Positions 16,205 through 25,666 of a stretch of DNA of 64,000 nucleotides are shown here, piece after piece. Origin of the DNA: M3007 sp964539805 (GTDB lineage Bacteria > Bacteroidota > Bacteroidia > Chitinophagales > Saprospiraceae); assembly GCA_964539805.1 (NCBI GenBank), contig CAZIKN010000005.1, positions 1 through 64,000 on the forward strand, given 5' to 3'. Under the pieces are notes generated by a model, which was given only the letters and a program-made list of their open reading frames with translations, made no database searches and was not told the origin of the DNA. The stretch's first letter is position 1. Every line of letters starts with the position of its first letter. The translations under genes and the position numbers were made by a program.

Positions 16205-19162
16205 TCAATAAACCACAATCTTTCCCCCCCGTCCCAGCCACACCGCCTGATACACTCCCGTGGGCAGATCGCCCACCTGCAAGCCCAACCGCTGCGCACC
16301 CTGCGGCAGCGTCCATTGGCGCACGAGGCGGCCCTGGGTATCAAAAAGCCGCAAAGGCGCGGCGATGGGGGCTGGCTCCTGAAGAATTAACTGCAAAGGC
16401 CCGTTTGTGGGATTGGGCGCGACGCTGAAGGCGGGTACCGAAGGCTCGCCTGCGGAGGAAGTCACGCCCACCATATAAGTCATGGAAAACGTGCAGCCGT
16501 TTTTGTCCGTCACGGTCACGGTGTATTCACCCGCCTTGAGGTTTTCGATAGTGAGGCCCGTAGCGCCATGCTGCCAGCTGGCGATATGGGGCGGGGTGCC
16601 GCCCTGTATGCTGAGGGCTATTTTTCCGTCCGAAGCGGTTGCTCCGGATGTCTTGGTGATGCTCACCATGTCCTCGCGCAGACGTTCGGGCTCGGTGAGC
16701 GGCAGCAGCCAAACGATGTCGCAGCCGAAGGCATCGGAGAGAGTAAGGCCGTACTGGCCGGGGCCGAGCGGGGCGCGGGTGGGTGCGCCGGAGCCGTCGT
16801 CCCAAAGCCATTTGTAGGGCTTTTTGCCATTGGTAGGCAGCACGGTAAGGCTGCCGTCGGCGGCACCGTTACAGGTGATTGCCTTGAGTTGCGTCTCGGA
16901 GTTGAGCAGGCCCGTTCGGCCCACGCTGATGCTGCCCGTGGCGGTGCAGCCCCGCTCGTCGGTGGCCGTCACGGCGTACTGGCCGGGGGCGAGGTCGGTG
17001 CGCAGGCTGTCGCCGAGGGGGCTGCCCTGCCAGGCGAACCGATAGGGCGGCTGGCCGCCAGAGGGCCTTGCGGTGGCCGATCCGCCGAGGGTATCGCCGC
17101 AGATCACGGGCTGGCTCAGGGCGGCGAGGGCCACGGTGCTGCTGTCCGGCACCCGCACGCTGAGGCTGAAGGAGGAGCCTTTGCTGTCGGTGACGGTGAT
17201 GACGTAAGTACCTGGCCTTAAGTTCTTTGTGTCGCTTCCCGATGAGCCGCCCGGCCCGGTCCATTGCTGTTGCAGGGGCGGGCAGCCGGAGGCGACCTCA
17301 AAGGCTATGCTGCCATTGGACCGGTCCGCGCAGGCGGGCGTGATGGTGGGCGCAGCGGCGAGCGCAGGCGCGTCGGTCTCGTAGGCCCCTATGTCCACCC
17401 TGCCACCGATGATGCGGGGCTTGCCGTCCAGGTCAGTGCTGCCGGGCTGTACGACGGTGTTAGTGCCTGTGTTCACGAGCGGAGAGCAGGGCTGTAGGCG
17501 GTAGTCGCCGGAGTCTGGGGCGACGAAGAGGGGATTGATGCCGGTGAGGATACCGGGGCCACAGGTGACATTTACATTGGGAGGCTTGACATTGCAATCC
17601 AAGGTGTCAAAATAGGAATGAGATATGTAACGATCCCCCGGTGGTGCTATGTTTTTTAATACATCCTTGATATCTGTTATGATGGAGTTTTCTATTGAAG
17701 TGTATGCGACGGAGCTGAATGTTCCAAATTTTGGATTGGTAATAATATTTCCCGTTATGGTGCTGTTTCTGATAATAAAAGTATCAGATATAATAGTACT
17801 ATATATTAGTGTATTAATTTTGCTACCCTCACCTATAATCGCTACGTTTTCAATGAAAAATTTTTTTTCAAAATGTGTAAATGTTGTTCCAGAGTTACTA
17901 TTATTTTGTATAATAGAATTTTTAAATGTTAAATATTTTGCACCACTGGATATATTAATTAAAAGGCCATTATTATTTTTGAAATATGAATTGTTGAACA
18001 ATGTTCCATTGGATTCAGTGTATGATGATGTAAGCATACCAAAACCTTTGTTGTTAACCATACTCAGACTTTCTAAAATTAAACATCCTTTACCATACCC
18101 AAGTTGGTCTATCATAACAATGGGATTACTCAATGCTCTATTGTTCGCAAACAGAACGTTATCAAAAACAATAGAATCCGATCGCTCAAAACTTGAGGGC
18201 ATAATGTGTGCTATTTCAGACCCTATTGCGTTCTCGTTCGACTCAAAAACAGAATTTTTGATCAATAACTTGCCATTATTGCTCCTGGATATGCCCAAAT
18301 ATACGGCGCAACCAGTATTGCCAGAAGTATTGTTCCTAAAATAACAATCAGACAGCTCTATCTTGTCTATCCTTTCACTGTCCAAATAATGGATGCCGCC
18401 ACCAAATTTTCCAGCAGTATTTTTAATGAATTTGCAATGTGAAAAATCACCGCTTCTTTCTATCCAGCTTCCTCCGATCCTTGATATTCCACCTCCTGCT
18501 CCCAAGGCTATGTTGTTATTAAACTCACATTCCTGAAAAACAGGGGCAACCGACCCATCCCCAACACCATTCACAAATGCTCCACCACCATAGTTCTTGG
18601 CGACATTGTACATAAAGGTACAGTTTCTGATATCGGGGTAGGCCTCCCAATCCTCACCGTCAATGTAAACGCCACCGCCGCAGAAAACCCGCCCAAAGTC
18701 ATTGGAGCCATTGGACGCGAGGGCATAGCCACTTTTTATGACAAACCCGTCAAGCACGGTGCCGATCTCGGAATGTTTCATATAGACCACATTGTAGGAG
18801 TTGTCCGTGCTGTCGTTGCTTTTGCCGATGTTGCCGCTCAACACGGTCTGGTTGGTCTTCCAGTCTCTTTGTACCGCTTGGGTTTCCGTGCCGGCAAAGC
18901 CGCCGAACACACAAACCCTTGATTTGATTCCAAAGGATATCGAACGGTCGGTACTTTTTGTGGGCAGGTAGCTTCCCTTGGCCACCCAGATGCTATCGCC
19001 CGCATTGGCCAAGGCCAGAGCTGACTGTAGGTCGGAAAAGGCAGAGGCCCAGGTGCTGCCATTATTGGCACCTGTGGCAGCGGCATTGACATACCATCTC
19101 TTTTGAGCAAGGGTTGTGATTGAATAAAGTATAAAAATCGGGAAAAGTATGTATCTTGACAT
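16205..19162 (-). CDS. Large T9SS surface protein: beta-helix, SprB repeats, sorting domain
   Basis: 985 residues from ATG 19162 (MSRYILFPIF, signal peptide ending TLAQ); the longer frame has no signal sequence at its start. The first ~590 residues are a choice-of-anchor/right-handed beta-helix region (RWYVNAAATGANNGSTWASA and many short N-rich strands). GKPRIIGGRVDIGAYE closes it. Then come about four SprB-type repeats with YVITVTDSKG, YAVTATDERG and YTVTVTDKNG, and a T9SS sorting domain (VAPNPTNGPLQL ... LPTGVYQAVW). Exported and attached or released at the cell surface; ligand unknown. The first part is AT-rich and the SprB part strongly GC-rich. A decayed relative lies at 20797-21072. Confidence 0.87.
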   Translation of the reverse strand: MSRYILFPIFILYSITTLAQKRWYVNAAATGANNGSTWASAFSDLQSALALANAGDSIWVAKGSYLPTKSTDRSISFGIKSRVCVFGGFAGTETQAVQRDWKTNQTVLSGNIGKSNDSTDNSYNVVYMKHSEIGTVLDGFVIKSGYALASNGSNDFGRVFCGGGVYIDGEDWEAYPDIRNCTFMYNVAKNYGGGAFVNGVGDGSVAPVFQECEFNNNIALGAGGGISRIGGSWIERSGDFSHCKFIKNTAGKFGGGIHYLDSERIDKIELSDCYFRNNTSGNTGCAVYLGISRSNNGKLLIKNSVFESNENAIGSEIAHIMPSSFERSDSIVFDNVLFANNRALSNPIVMIDQLGYGKGCLILESLSMVNNKGFGMLTSSYTESNGTLFNNSYFKNNNGLLINISSGAKYLTFKNSIIQNNSNSGTTFTHFEKKFFIENVAIIGEGSKINTLIYSTIISDTFIIRNSTITGNIITNPKFGTFSSVAYTSIENSIITDIKDVLKNIAPPGDRYISHSYFDTLDCNVKPPNVNVTCGPGILTGINPLFVAPDSGDYRLQPCSPLVNTGTNTVVQPGSTDLDGKPRIIGGRVDIGAYETDAPALAAAPTITPACADRSNGSIAFEVASGCPPLQQQWTGPGGSSGSDTKNLRPGTYVITVTDSKGSSFSLSVRVPDSSTVALAALSQPVICGDTLGGSATARPSGGQPPYRFAWQGSPLGDSLRTDLAPGQYAVTATDERGCTATGSISVGRTGLLNSETQLKAITCNGAADGSLTVLPTNGKKPYKWLWDDGSGAPTRAPLGPGQYGLTLSDAFGCDIVWLLPLTEPERLREDMVSITKTSGATASDGKIALSIQGGTPPHIASWQHGATGLTIENLKAGEYTVTVTDKNGCTFSMTYMVGVTSSAGEPSVPAFSVAPNPTNGPLQLILQEPAPIAAPLRLFDTQGRLVRQWTLPQGAQRLGLQVGDLPTGVYQAVWLGRGGKIVVY

Positions 19163-19263
19163 GAGCAGGAAATTTGGAAAGATAAAATTTAGAGAAGGAC
19201 TTAAAAGGTTAATGTTGGCAGACAATAAATTCAACTTTTAAGCCCTCCTCGTTAGCTAAAGGA

Positions 19264-20613
19264 TCATTGTTTTATTACATGGCCGGTCAGCCTTTCCTCG
19301 GGTGTTAGCAGGCTCCAGCAATATACGCCATTGGGCTGTTTGACCAAGGCTTCCAGAGGCACCAGTTGTTCGCCTTTTTCGAGCCAAAGTTCCTGCCTTT
19401 CGATCAATTGGCCATAAGCGTCAAACAGGATCAGACGGCCACGGCCGGTATAATTAGAACTGATGGAAAGCACTGTAGCTTCCGCAAAAGGGTTTGGCAC
19501 ACACTCGGCCTTGATCCTTGCTGGCGCTGTTTGTTCCTTGCGGTCGCGATCCAGTGCCTCCGCTTCGCCGATCTGCAATGAGAATTCCTCGCCCTTGCTG
19601 TACCAGGCAGCGTTGTTTAGCACGGCATCATCCAAATGGATGGGCAGTCCGTTTTCCGGTAAGTCCTCAAGCACGCGGAAACTGAGGTGGAACAATACCT
19701 TTCCCGGGGCTATGGCGTGCTCAAAATTGCCGTTTATGGGCAACCAAAGAGTGCGGATTTCGCCCTGATCAGCCCGCGTCAGGCCAAAACAGCCCGCATT
19801 CCAGCCCTCTATGTCCCCTTTGGAAGGACTTATCAACCTAAGTTTTTTGGGGTCAAAGCGCAAACCCATCTGCATGGCACAGAGGGCTTCCCTGCCCGTA
19901 TAGGTCACGGGGATGGTCACCACACTACCCTTGGCCGCAAAGGCGGGCGTACCAAAATTGAGGGTCTTGGGCTTGTCAGAGAAAGAGCCAGAACTGGCAC
20001 TCCAGTTGACATCGCCAACTTTTACCCCAATAAAATCGGCCTCTTTGTTGGTCACACCACTCGGAATGGTAATATCTTCAGGGAAAGGGGCGACAAATGG
20101 ATTCGCGGGATCGGGAAAAACATGGTCTTTGGGGATAAAGCGCCAGCTTGGGGCCAATGGCAATTGGTTATAGATACCCAAAATAAGCTTGCGCAATTCA
20201 ATAATGTCTGAGCTTGTAATTGTATTACTCTTGTTAGCATCCGCCGCGATCATCTTGTACGGGCTATTCAGGGATTCAAGGCCAAGGATGTGTTTTAAGA
20301 TCAGTACCAAATCATAGGTGGAAAGGCCCTGCGCGGCATTGTCCTGCTTGTGCGGGGTGACCACAAATGCCTTGCAAAGGGAGTCCTCCAAAGTTCGGGA
20401 ATAGGTGCCGCTGCTGTCCGAGCGCAGCGCAAAGGAGGCACGCCTCGGGCAATTTGACTCAAAGGTTACCTGGACATCGCCCAGTTTGTTGCCCGATTCG
20501 GTGGCAATGTTTCCTCTGATGGACTGGGCGGCGGCATGTATGGCGCCCGCGAAGATCAAGAAGAGGGCAATGCCCCTGCGCAGCCGTTTCCAAAGCGAAG
20601 TGAGCCCGTCCAT
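19264..20613 (-). CDS. T9SS surface protein with dockerin-like module
   Basis: 449 residues with a signal peptide (basic start, hydrophobic core, AAAQS). It has an Ig-like N-terminal domain, then a dockerin-type I-like unit: GLSTYDLVLILKHILGLE, then AADANKSNTITSSDIIELRK and a later VKVGDVNW. Next is a cohesin-like beta domain (VVTIPVTYTGREALCAMQMG, LRFDPKKLRL) and a sorting-domain-like end (ECVPNPFAEATVLSI ... PNGVYCWSL). The Asp/Asn pattern resembles calcium-binding loops. A similar unit occurs in the protein at 48984-50939. It is followed 101 bases later by the beta-helix protein in the same direction. Confidence 0.82.
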   Translation of the reverse strand: MDGLTSLWKRLRRGIALFLIFAGAIHAAAQSIRGNIATESGNKLGDVQVTFESNCPRRASFALRSDSSGTYSRTLEDSLCKAFVVTPHKQDNAAQGLSTYDLVLILKHILGLESLNSPYKMIAADANKSNTITSSDIIELRKLILGIYNQLPLAPSWRFIPKDHVFPDPANPFVAPFPEDITIPSGVTNKEADFIGVKVGDVNWSASSGSFSDKPKTLNFGTPAFAAKGSVVTIPVTYTGREALCAMQMGLRFDPKKLRLISPSKGDIEGWNAGCFGLTRADQGEIRTLWLPINGNFEHAIAPGKVLFHLSFRVLEDLPENGLPIHLDDAVLNNAAWYSKGEEFSLQIGEAEALDRDRKEQTAPARIKAECVPNPFAEATVLSISSNYTGRGRLILFDAYGQLIERQELWLEKGEQLVPLEALVKQPNGVYCWSLLTPEERLTGHVIKQ

Positions 20614-20619
20614 GCCAAA

Positions 20620-20628
20620 GGGGGGGGG
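20620..20628. repeat. Homopolymer G9/C9 tract
   Basis: Nine Gs on the forward strand (C9 on the coding strand), six bases upstream of the ATG at 20613. Length variation in such tracts can alter expression; whether it does here is unknown. Confidence 0.6.
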
Positions 20629-20796
20629 TCAAAAGAATTTGTTCCATATAAAAAAAAGTGCTGGTTGGTTTGAAGATTCGCCCCTCGGATGCGCAAGCGC
20701 GGCATGAATGGCAAAAAAGGAAAAGTAAAGATATGCCTGAAAACAGGACAACCCCAAGAAAGAGGGGCGGGATTAACAAAAGTCATCCCGCTCCCC

Positions 20797-21072
20797 TCAC
20801 TGCACAACCACGCCAACGGCTCCACCCCGCCACACCAGCCGGTACACTCCCGTGGGCAGATCACCCACCTGCAAGCCCAACCGCTGCGCGCTGCCGCCCT
20901 GTATCTCGATGCGTATGGTGCCATCCGAGGCCGTTGGAGAGGAGGCCTGGGTGATGAAGGCACTGTCTGTCCTGAACAAGGCGGTCTCGTAGGCGCCTAT
21001 ATCCACCCTGCCACCGATGATGCGGGGCTTGCTGTCCAAGTCTGTGCTGCCGAACAGGACGACGGTCTTTTT
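20797..21072 (-). pseudogene. Collapsed remnant of a beta-helix/SprB surface-protein gene
   Basis: The reverse-strand frame has no proper start: an in-frame TGA lies at 21073-21075 and the first Met is internal (21039). It joins three pieces of the neighbour at 16205-19162: TVVLFGSTDLDSKPRIIGGR and VDIGAYE (end of the beta-helix), ASDGTIRIEIQGGS (start of the last SprB repeat), and AQRLGLQVGDLPTGVYRLVW (end of the sorting domain). Everything between has been deleted. The nucleotide match at both ends is close, so the duplication was probably recent. It no longer encodes a signal peptide. Confidence 0.85.
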
Positions 21073-21115
21073 TCAGCCTTCTTCAAAAAGTCTATTTTTG
21101 CTCAAACAGCTGCGC

Positions 21116-21123
21116 TATCTTTG
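21116..21123 (+). promoter_or_regulatory. Promoter (TTG-N15-TATCTTTG) for nhaD
   Basis: A perfect TAnnTTTG box with a TTG at 21098-21100; the spacing is slightly short. The start codon follows 53 bases later. Confidence 0.55.
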
Positions 21124-21176
21124 CCACAAGCCGTCTTTTTCAAACATATTCGATACGGCCTATAAAAGGTACCCCC

Positions 21177-22451
21177 ATGCTTATTGCCCTCATCCTCGTT
21201 TTTGTGCTCGGCTATCTTGCGATCACTTTGGAGCACGCCATCAAAATTGACAAAGCCGCCAGTGCGCTGTTCACCGGGGTTTTGTGCTGGACCATTTATA
21301 TCCTAAACGAGTCAGACAAACATTTGGTTACCCATCACCTTATGGAACATTTGGGTGAAATATCGGGCATTTTGTTCTTCCTTTTGGGAGCAATGACCAT
21401 CGTGGAACTGATAGATGCTCATGATGGCTTCCAGGTCATTTCTGACAAGATAAAGACCCAAAACTATGTCATCCTGCTTTGGCTGATCGGCGTTGTCACC
21501 TTCTTTCTCTCTGCCGTTTTGGACAATCTGACCACCACCATTGTCATGGTTTCCATGTTGCGCAAGATCATCGTGGATCGGGAGCGCCGCTTGTTGTTTG
21601 CGGGTATGATTGTTATCGCGGCCAATGCGGGCGGGGCATGGTCGCCCATTGGTGATGTGACCACTACCATGCTGTGGATAGGCGGACAGATTACTGCGGT
21701 TAATATCATTTCGCAATTGCTCTTGCCCAGCCTTGTCTGCCTTTTGCTTCCGTTGCTATTTGTTTCCCGCAAGGTCAAAGGCCATTTTGAAATGCCTGAG
21801 AAAGAGGAAAAAGTCCTTACAACAACCCATTTTGAACGCAATGTCGTTTTTGCCATGGGGGTTGGTATACTCGTTTTTGTACCTGTGTTCAAAACCATCA
21901 CGCATCTGCCGCCTTTTATGGCCATGTTGTTTGGTTTAAGTGTCATGTGGATTGTTACGGAAATGATTCACAGCGGCAAGGACTCGGAGGACAAAGATTT
22001 TCTGACTGTGGTATATGCCTTGCGTAAAATTGACACCCCGAGTATTTTGTTTTTTTTGGGCATTTTAATCAGTGTTTCGGCACTGCAATCAACAGGTGTT
22101 CTTCAAAATGCGGCCCAATGGCTGACCCATGCCATCGGAAATGACACCATTATGGTCATGGCCATCGGGCTGTTATCAGCGGTGGTGGACAACGTACCTT
22201 TAGTGGCAGCGGCACAGGGCATGTATCCATTGGAACAGTATCCAACAGACCATTTTTTCTGGGAATTTTTGGCCTATGCCACAGGTACTGGCGGCAGTGC
22301 GCTCATCATCGGTTCTGCAGCGGGCGTTGCTGCGATGGGGTTGGAAAAAATCAATTTCTTCTGGTATTTGAGGCGGGTTAGTTTCATAGCCTTAATTGGT
22401 TATTTTGCAGGAGCGTTGGTGTATGTGCTGCAATACTATATGAATCATTAA
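21177..22451 (+). CDS. nhaD: Sodium:proton antiporter NhaD
   Basis: 424 residues with about 11-12 membrane helices. NhaD features include FFLSAVLDNLTTTIVMVSML, NAGGAWSPIGDVTTTMLWI, SAVVDNVPLVAAAQGM and a closing TGTGGSALIIGSAAGVAAMG. It exchanges Na+ (or Li+) for protons across the inner membrane for pH and salt homeostasis. Single gene with its own promoter; it converges on the lipoprotein gene with 11 bases between the stops. Confidence 0.93.
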   Translation: MLIALILVFVLGYLAITLEHAIKIDKAASALFTGVLCWTIYILNESDKHLVTHHLMEHLGEISGILFFLLGAMTIVELIDAHDGFQVISDKIKTQNYVILLWLIGVVTFFLSAVLDNLTTTIVMVSMLRKIIVDRERRLLFAGMIVIAANAGGAWSPIGDVTTTMLWIGGQITAVNIISQLLLPSLVCLLLPLLFVSRKVKGHFEMPEKEEKVLTTTHFERNVVFAMGVGILVFVPVFKTITHLPPFMAMLFGLSVMWIVTEMIHSGKDSEDKDFLTVVYALRKIDTPSILFFLGILISVSALQSTGVLQNAAQWLTHAIGNDTIMVMAIGLLSAVVDNVPLVAAAQGMYPLEQYPTDHFFWEFLAYATGTGGSALIIGSAAGVAAMGLEKINFFWYLRRVSFIALIGYFAGALVYVLQYYMNH

Positions 22452-22462
22452 GGTCAGTTCTT

Positions 22463-23593
22463 TTAAGGATAAGCAAGCGCAATAACGCCAGAGCCTAAGA
22501 TAGGTATGAATTGACCACTATTGTTAAAAAGATTACACCTGAATTCAACGAAGACCTTGTAGGTTTTTTGTCCATTTTCATTTGTCAAATAGAGTGAACT
22601 GTTTTTGGTGAAAAAAAAGTTATCCGCTACTTGTGCCCCTCGGTCCGAACGCCAGATCACGCCGTCGCGGCTTACCCATTGGATGGCTACCTTACCCAAT
22701 TCAAGAGAGCCGGGTGTTATCGTTTTGGTAATTCGTTCTTTAAAATCTATGGTTTCAATGGGTTTGTTTGTACTTAAAGGAGCTGAGACTATAAATTGAG
22801 CATTTGCACTTTTTTGGGTTGTTTTGCTGGTAGCGGTTACGAAAAATTCAGAAACAGTCATTTTTGTTTTAATAAATTGAGTCGAATCCCCAGTCATCCA
22901 GACATACTTCTGATCGGGCTGAAATGGGAAAGCACTCGCTGTAATTTGCTGGGAATCCAACAATAAGGATATGCCCACACGAGGAAGTGGATTTGCCACT
23001 ACGGATGTGTCCACGGTTATCGTGCGTGTAACACGGCTAACACCATTAACGAAGTCGCAGCTCAACATTATGGTTCTATCTTCAGCACTGGGCAGTTGCA
23101 CAGTGACAGGGTTTCCCTGAAAAGTACCTATACCCAAAACCTCCCAGAAGTACTCAATATTTGATATGCCGCCAGGAGGCTGCGCCTCTAAGTTTAGGGT
23201 ATATTCGGTTTTTCCTTGGCCGATATTAGCCGTATTGGTGTATAAATACTCCGAGTTTGGAAGCAGTTCATTGATATTGACATTGTTACCCATGGCAATA
23301 TTTCTGAACTCAAAACGCAATGAGCCTGGGCAGTCGCCAGAGGGGCAATTCGCCTGTGCCAACGTGCCATTTAAAACCATCACATTGGTTGCGGTATCCA
23401 TGCCGAAAGAAGTGTACATGTAATGGCCTTGAGCAATATCCGTTGATACCTTTTCTGCTTTGCCATCTACATCAGCCTCTATTTCAAAAACAACCGGATC
23501 TGCTGCATCATCGGGCAGGGTGCTCTTTTTGCAATGGGTAAAAAACGCAGATAAGGCAGTAATAATGAATAAATTATATAAGCTGTTTCTCAT
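22463..23593 (-). CDS. Lipoprotein of unknown function, Ig-like
   Basis: 376 residues from ATG 23593 (MRNSLYNLFI); the frame extends 8 codons upstream. The signal peptide ends in a lipobox, SAFFTHC followed by KKS, so it is probably an outer-membrane lipoprotein. The mature part is beta-rich and resembles PKD/Ig-like domains (YFWEVLGIGTFQGNPVTVQL, RTIMLSCDFVNG). I do not recognise a family. It is the last gene of the reverse-strand set that includes the ECF sigma factor, 70 bases after the preceding stop. Confidence 0.8.
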   Translation of the reverse strand: MRNSLYNLFIITALSAFFTHCKKSTLPDDAADPVVFEIEADVDGKAEKVSTDIAQGHYMYTSFGMDTATNVMVLNGTLAQANCPSGDCPGSLRFEFRNIAMGNNVNINELLPNSEYLYTNTANIGQGKTEYTLNLEAQPPGGISNIEYFWEVLGIGTFQGNPVTVQLPSAEDRTIMLSCDFVNGVSRVTRTITVDTSVVANPLPRVGISLLLDSQQITASAFPFQPDQKYVWMTGDSTQFIKTKMTVSEFFVTATSKTTQKSANAQFIVSAPLSTNKPIETIDFKERITKTITPGSLELGKVAIQWVSRDGVIWRSDRGAQVADNFFFTKNSSLYLTNENGQKTYKVFVEFRCNLFNNSGQFIPILGSGVIALAYP

Positions 23594-23663
23594 TTTTGAA
23601 AAGTAAGGGTTAAACATAGGGGATGTTTGTGATCACAGAAAAGCGGCACGCATCTACTACATT

Positions 23664-25088
23664 TTAGAAAGAATACCCCAAGCCAAAATCCAGCATTGGG
23701 CCTCGCGTTCCCTGGCGTTGCCCGTCGGTGGCACGCGCCTCAAAATCAGGCAGCCAAACGGCTTTAACCCGCATATTTAAACGCCCGAATCCGTAGCCCA
23801 AAGCCGCATAAGGCCGTGCCCAAAATTGGGGCAGGGGTGCTTGTTCCAACCACAGCTTTGATGTTTGGGCCAAAGGGGTTGGACTAAGGGTGGTATTGGT
23901 TTCCTCCCATACGGTGGCTTGTGTTGCCAAACGCAGCGCGGTGTGCAGCCCTCCGTGTACATATATCCCTTTAAAGCGCCAGCCAAACCCTATTGGCAGT
24001 TCCAGCAGATGTTGGTTCATGGCCGTAAACCATGTCTTATTTTGCTGATAACCAAAACTATAGCGCAATTGTTGAGATGCGGGGATTGTGAATGAATCGC
24101 GGCCAATGGCATAGGGCAAATAACGCCAGCCCAATTGGCCAGTGTAAAACAGGCCATGCTTCAATCGGCCTTCATAGGCTATACCTAATGCAGCACCTTG
24201 TTTTCTCCCTCCGGATAAGGTTTGGGCTGTTGACACAAAAACAGCGAGGTTATGGTTTCGCTTTTTTTGTATTTTGACAGGTGGCATGGGTACTTGTGGG
24301 ACTTGGGGTGTAGGAGTTTGCTCGTCCAACAACCAAAAACCCAATGGCGGAGCAGGCGAAGGAAGAGCTGGTGCAGTGACAACCATTTTATTCAGGTCAC
24401 CATCACCAGTAACTTCCTTCGGGCTTGCCTCCGTGTTGTTGTGTGCTGCTACGGCAATGTTTATTTGGGTATCCATACCAGAAGCAGGGTTAATATTATT
24501 ATAGTTATCGTCAGAGTTATTATCTGTTCTAATATTTTGATTTACAATATTTTGCACAGTCAAGTCAGCTACCTTTTGGATACCGGACAGAACGTTTTTT
24601 GATACTTTATCAGTATGGCTGTTCGAGTTTGTAGCAGCCGTGGGCCATTGCGCTTTACTGCTATTTGTTGACTTTATGCTTCTTTTGCGGCCAGTTTCAG
24701 ATGGGGCCTTTGCATGGCTTGCATGGCGCTCGGTGAGTCTATTTTCATTTTTTTCTTTTGGGTGGTCAATTTGCCGTCCGTCTATTTGATCTGAGAATGG
24801 CTTTTCACTGTATTGAGGGGCATTGAAGGCGTCCACTTTGGTGTAAGAGGGATCTGGATTGTTATTTTTTATATTTTTTGAATATACGATCCCAAATATA
24901 CTTGCCATTGACAAAGCAAAAATACCGCCCAACCACCACCAGATCAGGATCCGCCTGCGTTTGCGCTTGCGCTCGTCGGCTTCAATCAAAGCACGAGCCT
25001 GATCCCAGTATTGTTCCTGGAACTCAAAACGCCCGGCTTCATCAGCGGTGTTAAATTTTTTACGCATCAAATCATCCAGATTTTCCAT
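23664..25088 (-). CDS. Inner-membrane-anchored, barrel-ended protein (putative trans-envelope anti-sigma)
   Basis: 474 residues from ATG 25088, one base after the ECF sigma stop. The order is: a charged cytoplasmic N-terminus (1-46) with FEFQEQYWDQARALIEADER; one membrane helix (47-69, WWWLGGIFALSMASIFG); a ~210-residue low-complexity linker rich in N, S, T, K and P; and a C-terminal domain (280-474) with alternating aromatic strands ending LDFGLGYSF, like outer-membrane beta-barrels. Position and layout suggest an anti-sigma factor whose far end sits in the outer membrane. The anti-sigma role is inference; no FecR or zinc anti-sigma motif is visible. Confidence 0.78.
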   Translation of the reverse strand: MENLDDLMRKKFNTADEAGRFEFQEQYWDQARALIEADERKRKRRRILIWWWLGGIFALSMASIFGIVYSKNIKNNNPDPSYTKVDAFNAPQYSEKPFSDQIDGRQIDHPKEKNENRLTERHASHAKAPSETGRKRSIKSTNSSKAQWPTAATNSNSHTDKVSKNVLSGIQKVADLTVQNIVNQNIRTDNNSDDNYNNINPASGMDTQINIAVAAHNNTEASPKEVTGDGDLNKMVVTAPALPSPAPPLGFWLLDEQTPTPQVPQVPMPPVKIQKKRNHNLAVFVSTAQTLSGGRKQGAALGIAYEGRLKHGLFYTGQLGWRYLPYAIGRDSFTIPASQQLRYSFGYQQNKTWFTAMNQHLLELPIGFGWRFKGIYVHGGLHTALRLATQATVWEETNTTLSPTPLAQTSKLWLEQAPLPQFWARPYAALGYGFGRLNMRVKAVWLPDFEARATDGQRQGTRGPMLDFGLGYSF

Positions 25089-25089
25089 G

Positions 25090-25650
25090 TTACTGCATGC
25101 TGAATTGATATTCGGTTCGGATCCATTGTTGGAGTTTCTGGCGCGCATTGTTTACGTGCCATTTGGATGTACCCTCGCTCATACCGAGCATGGTACTGAT
25201 TTCTGCATGTGAAAATCCATCCAAAGCGAATAAATTAAAAACTTGTTTAGTGACCGGAGGCAAGCGGTGTAATAGATTCTCGAGGTATTGAACGTCCAAT
25301 TTTTGTTCGGCTTCGTTCCAGTCAATGGGTTCGTCAGGCCAAACCTTCTCTATTTGATCAGTGAAGGTGGTCAGCTCTCGCCACTTTTTCTCGCGCCTGA
25401 ATTCGTCTATGACCGTATTGATCATAATACGGCGTATCCAGGCTTCAAAGGGAACTTCTTCCTGGTTATAACGATCAAGATTGTTGATGATTTTCAGGAA
25501 TCCATTATTCAGTGCAGAGACCGCCTCCTGCTCATCGCGTTTGTACCGCATGCACACGGCCATGAGCATCGGAAAACATTTCCGATACAGGTCGTATTGC
25601 GCCTTGCGGTCGCCCGAGTGGGCCGCTTTGAGCAGGAGGGGATCTATCAT
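25090..25650 (-). CDS. ECF-type RNA polymerase sigma factor
   Basis: 186 residues. Sigma region 2 (about 20-85) includes VPFEAWIRRIMINTVIDEFR; region 4 (about 125-178) includes LPPVTKQVFNLFALDGFSHA and EISTMLGMSEGTSKWHVNNA with its helix-turn-helix. Regions 1 and 3 are absent, as in the extracytoplasmic-function group. It would direct RNA polymerase to a regulon controlled through the adjacent membrane protein. It starts 16 bases after the secreted repeat protein gene and ends one base before the anti-sigma-like gene. Confidence 0.93.
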   Translation of the reverse strand: MIDPLLLKAAHSGDRKAQYDLYRKCFPMLMAVCMRYKRDEQEAVSALNNGFLKIINNLDRYNQEEVPFEAWIRRIMINTVIDEFRREKKWRELTTFTDQIEKVWPDEPIDWNEAEQKLDVQYLENLLHRLPPVTKQVFNLFALDGFSHAEISTMLGMSEGTSKWHVNNARQKLQQWIRTEYQFSMQ

Positions 25651-25666
25651 TACTAAATTGTAGGCG

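Noticed and set aside
16568..17264. Long forward and reverse frames in the GC-rich SprB region
   Set aside because: High GC removes stop codons in all frames; only the frame of the 985-residue protein has domain structure.
20459..20963. Reverse frames spanning the spacer between the dockerin-like gene and the remnant
   Set aside because: Out of frame with both neighbours, no signal peptide, and they cross the homopolymer tract.
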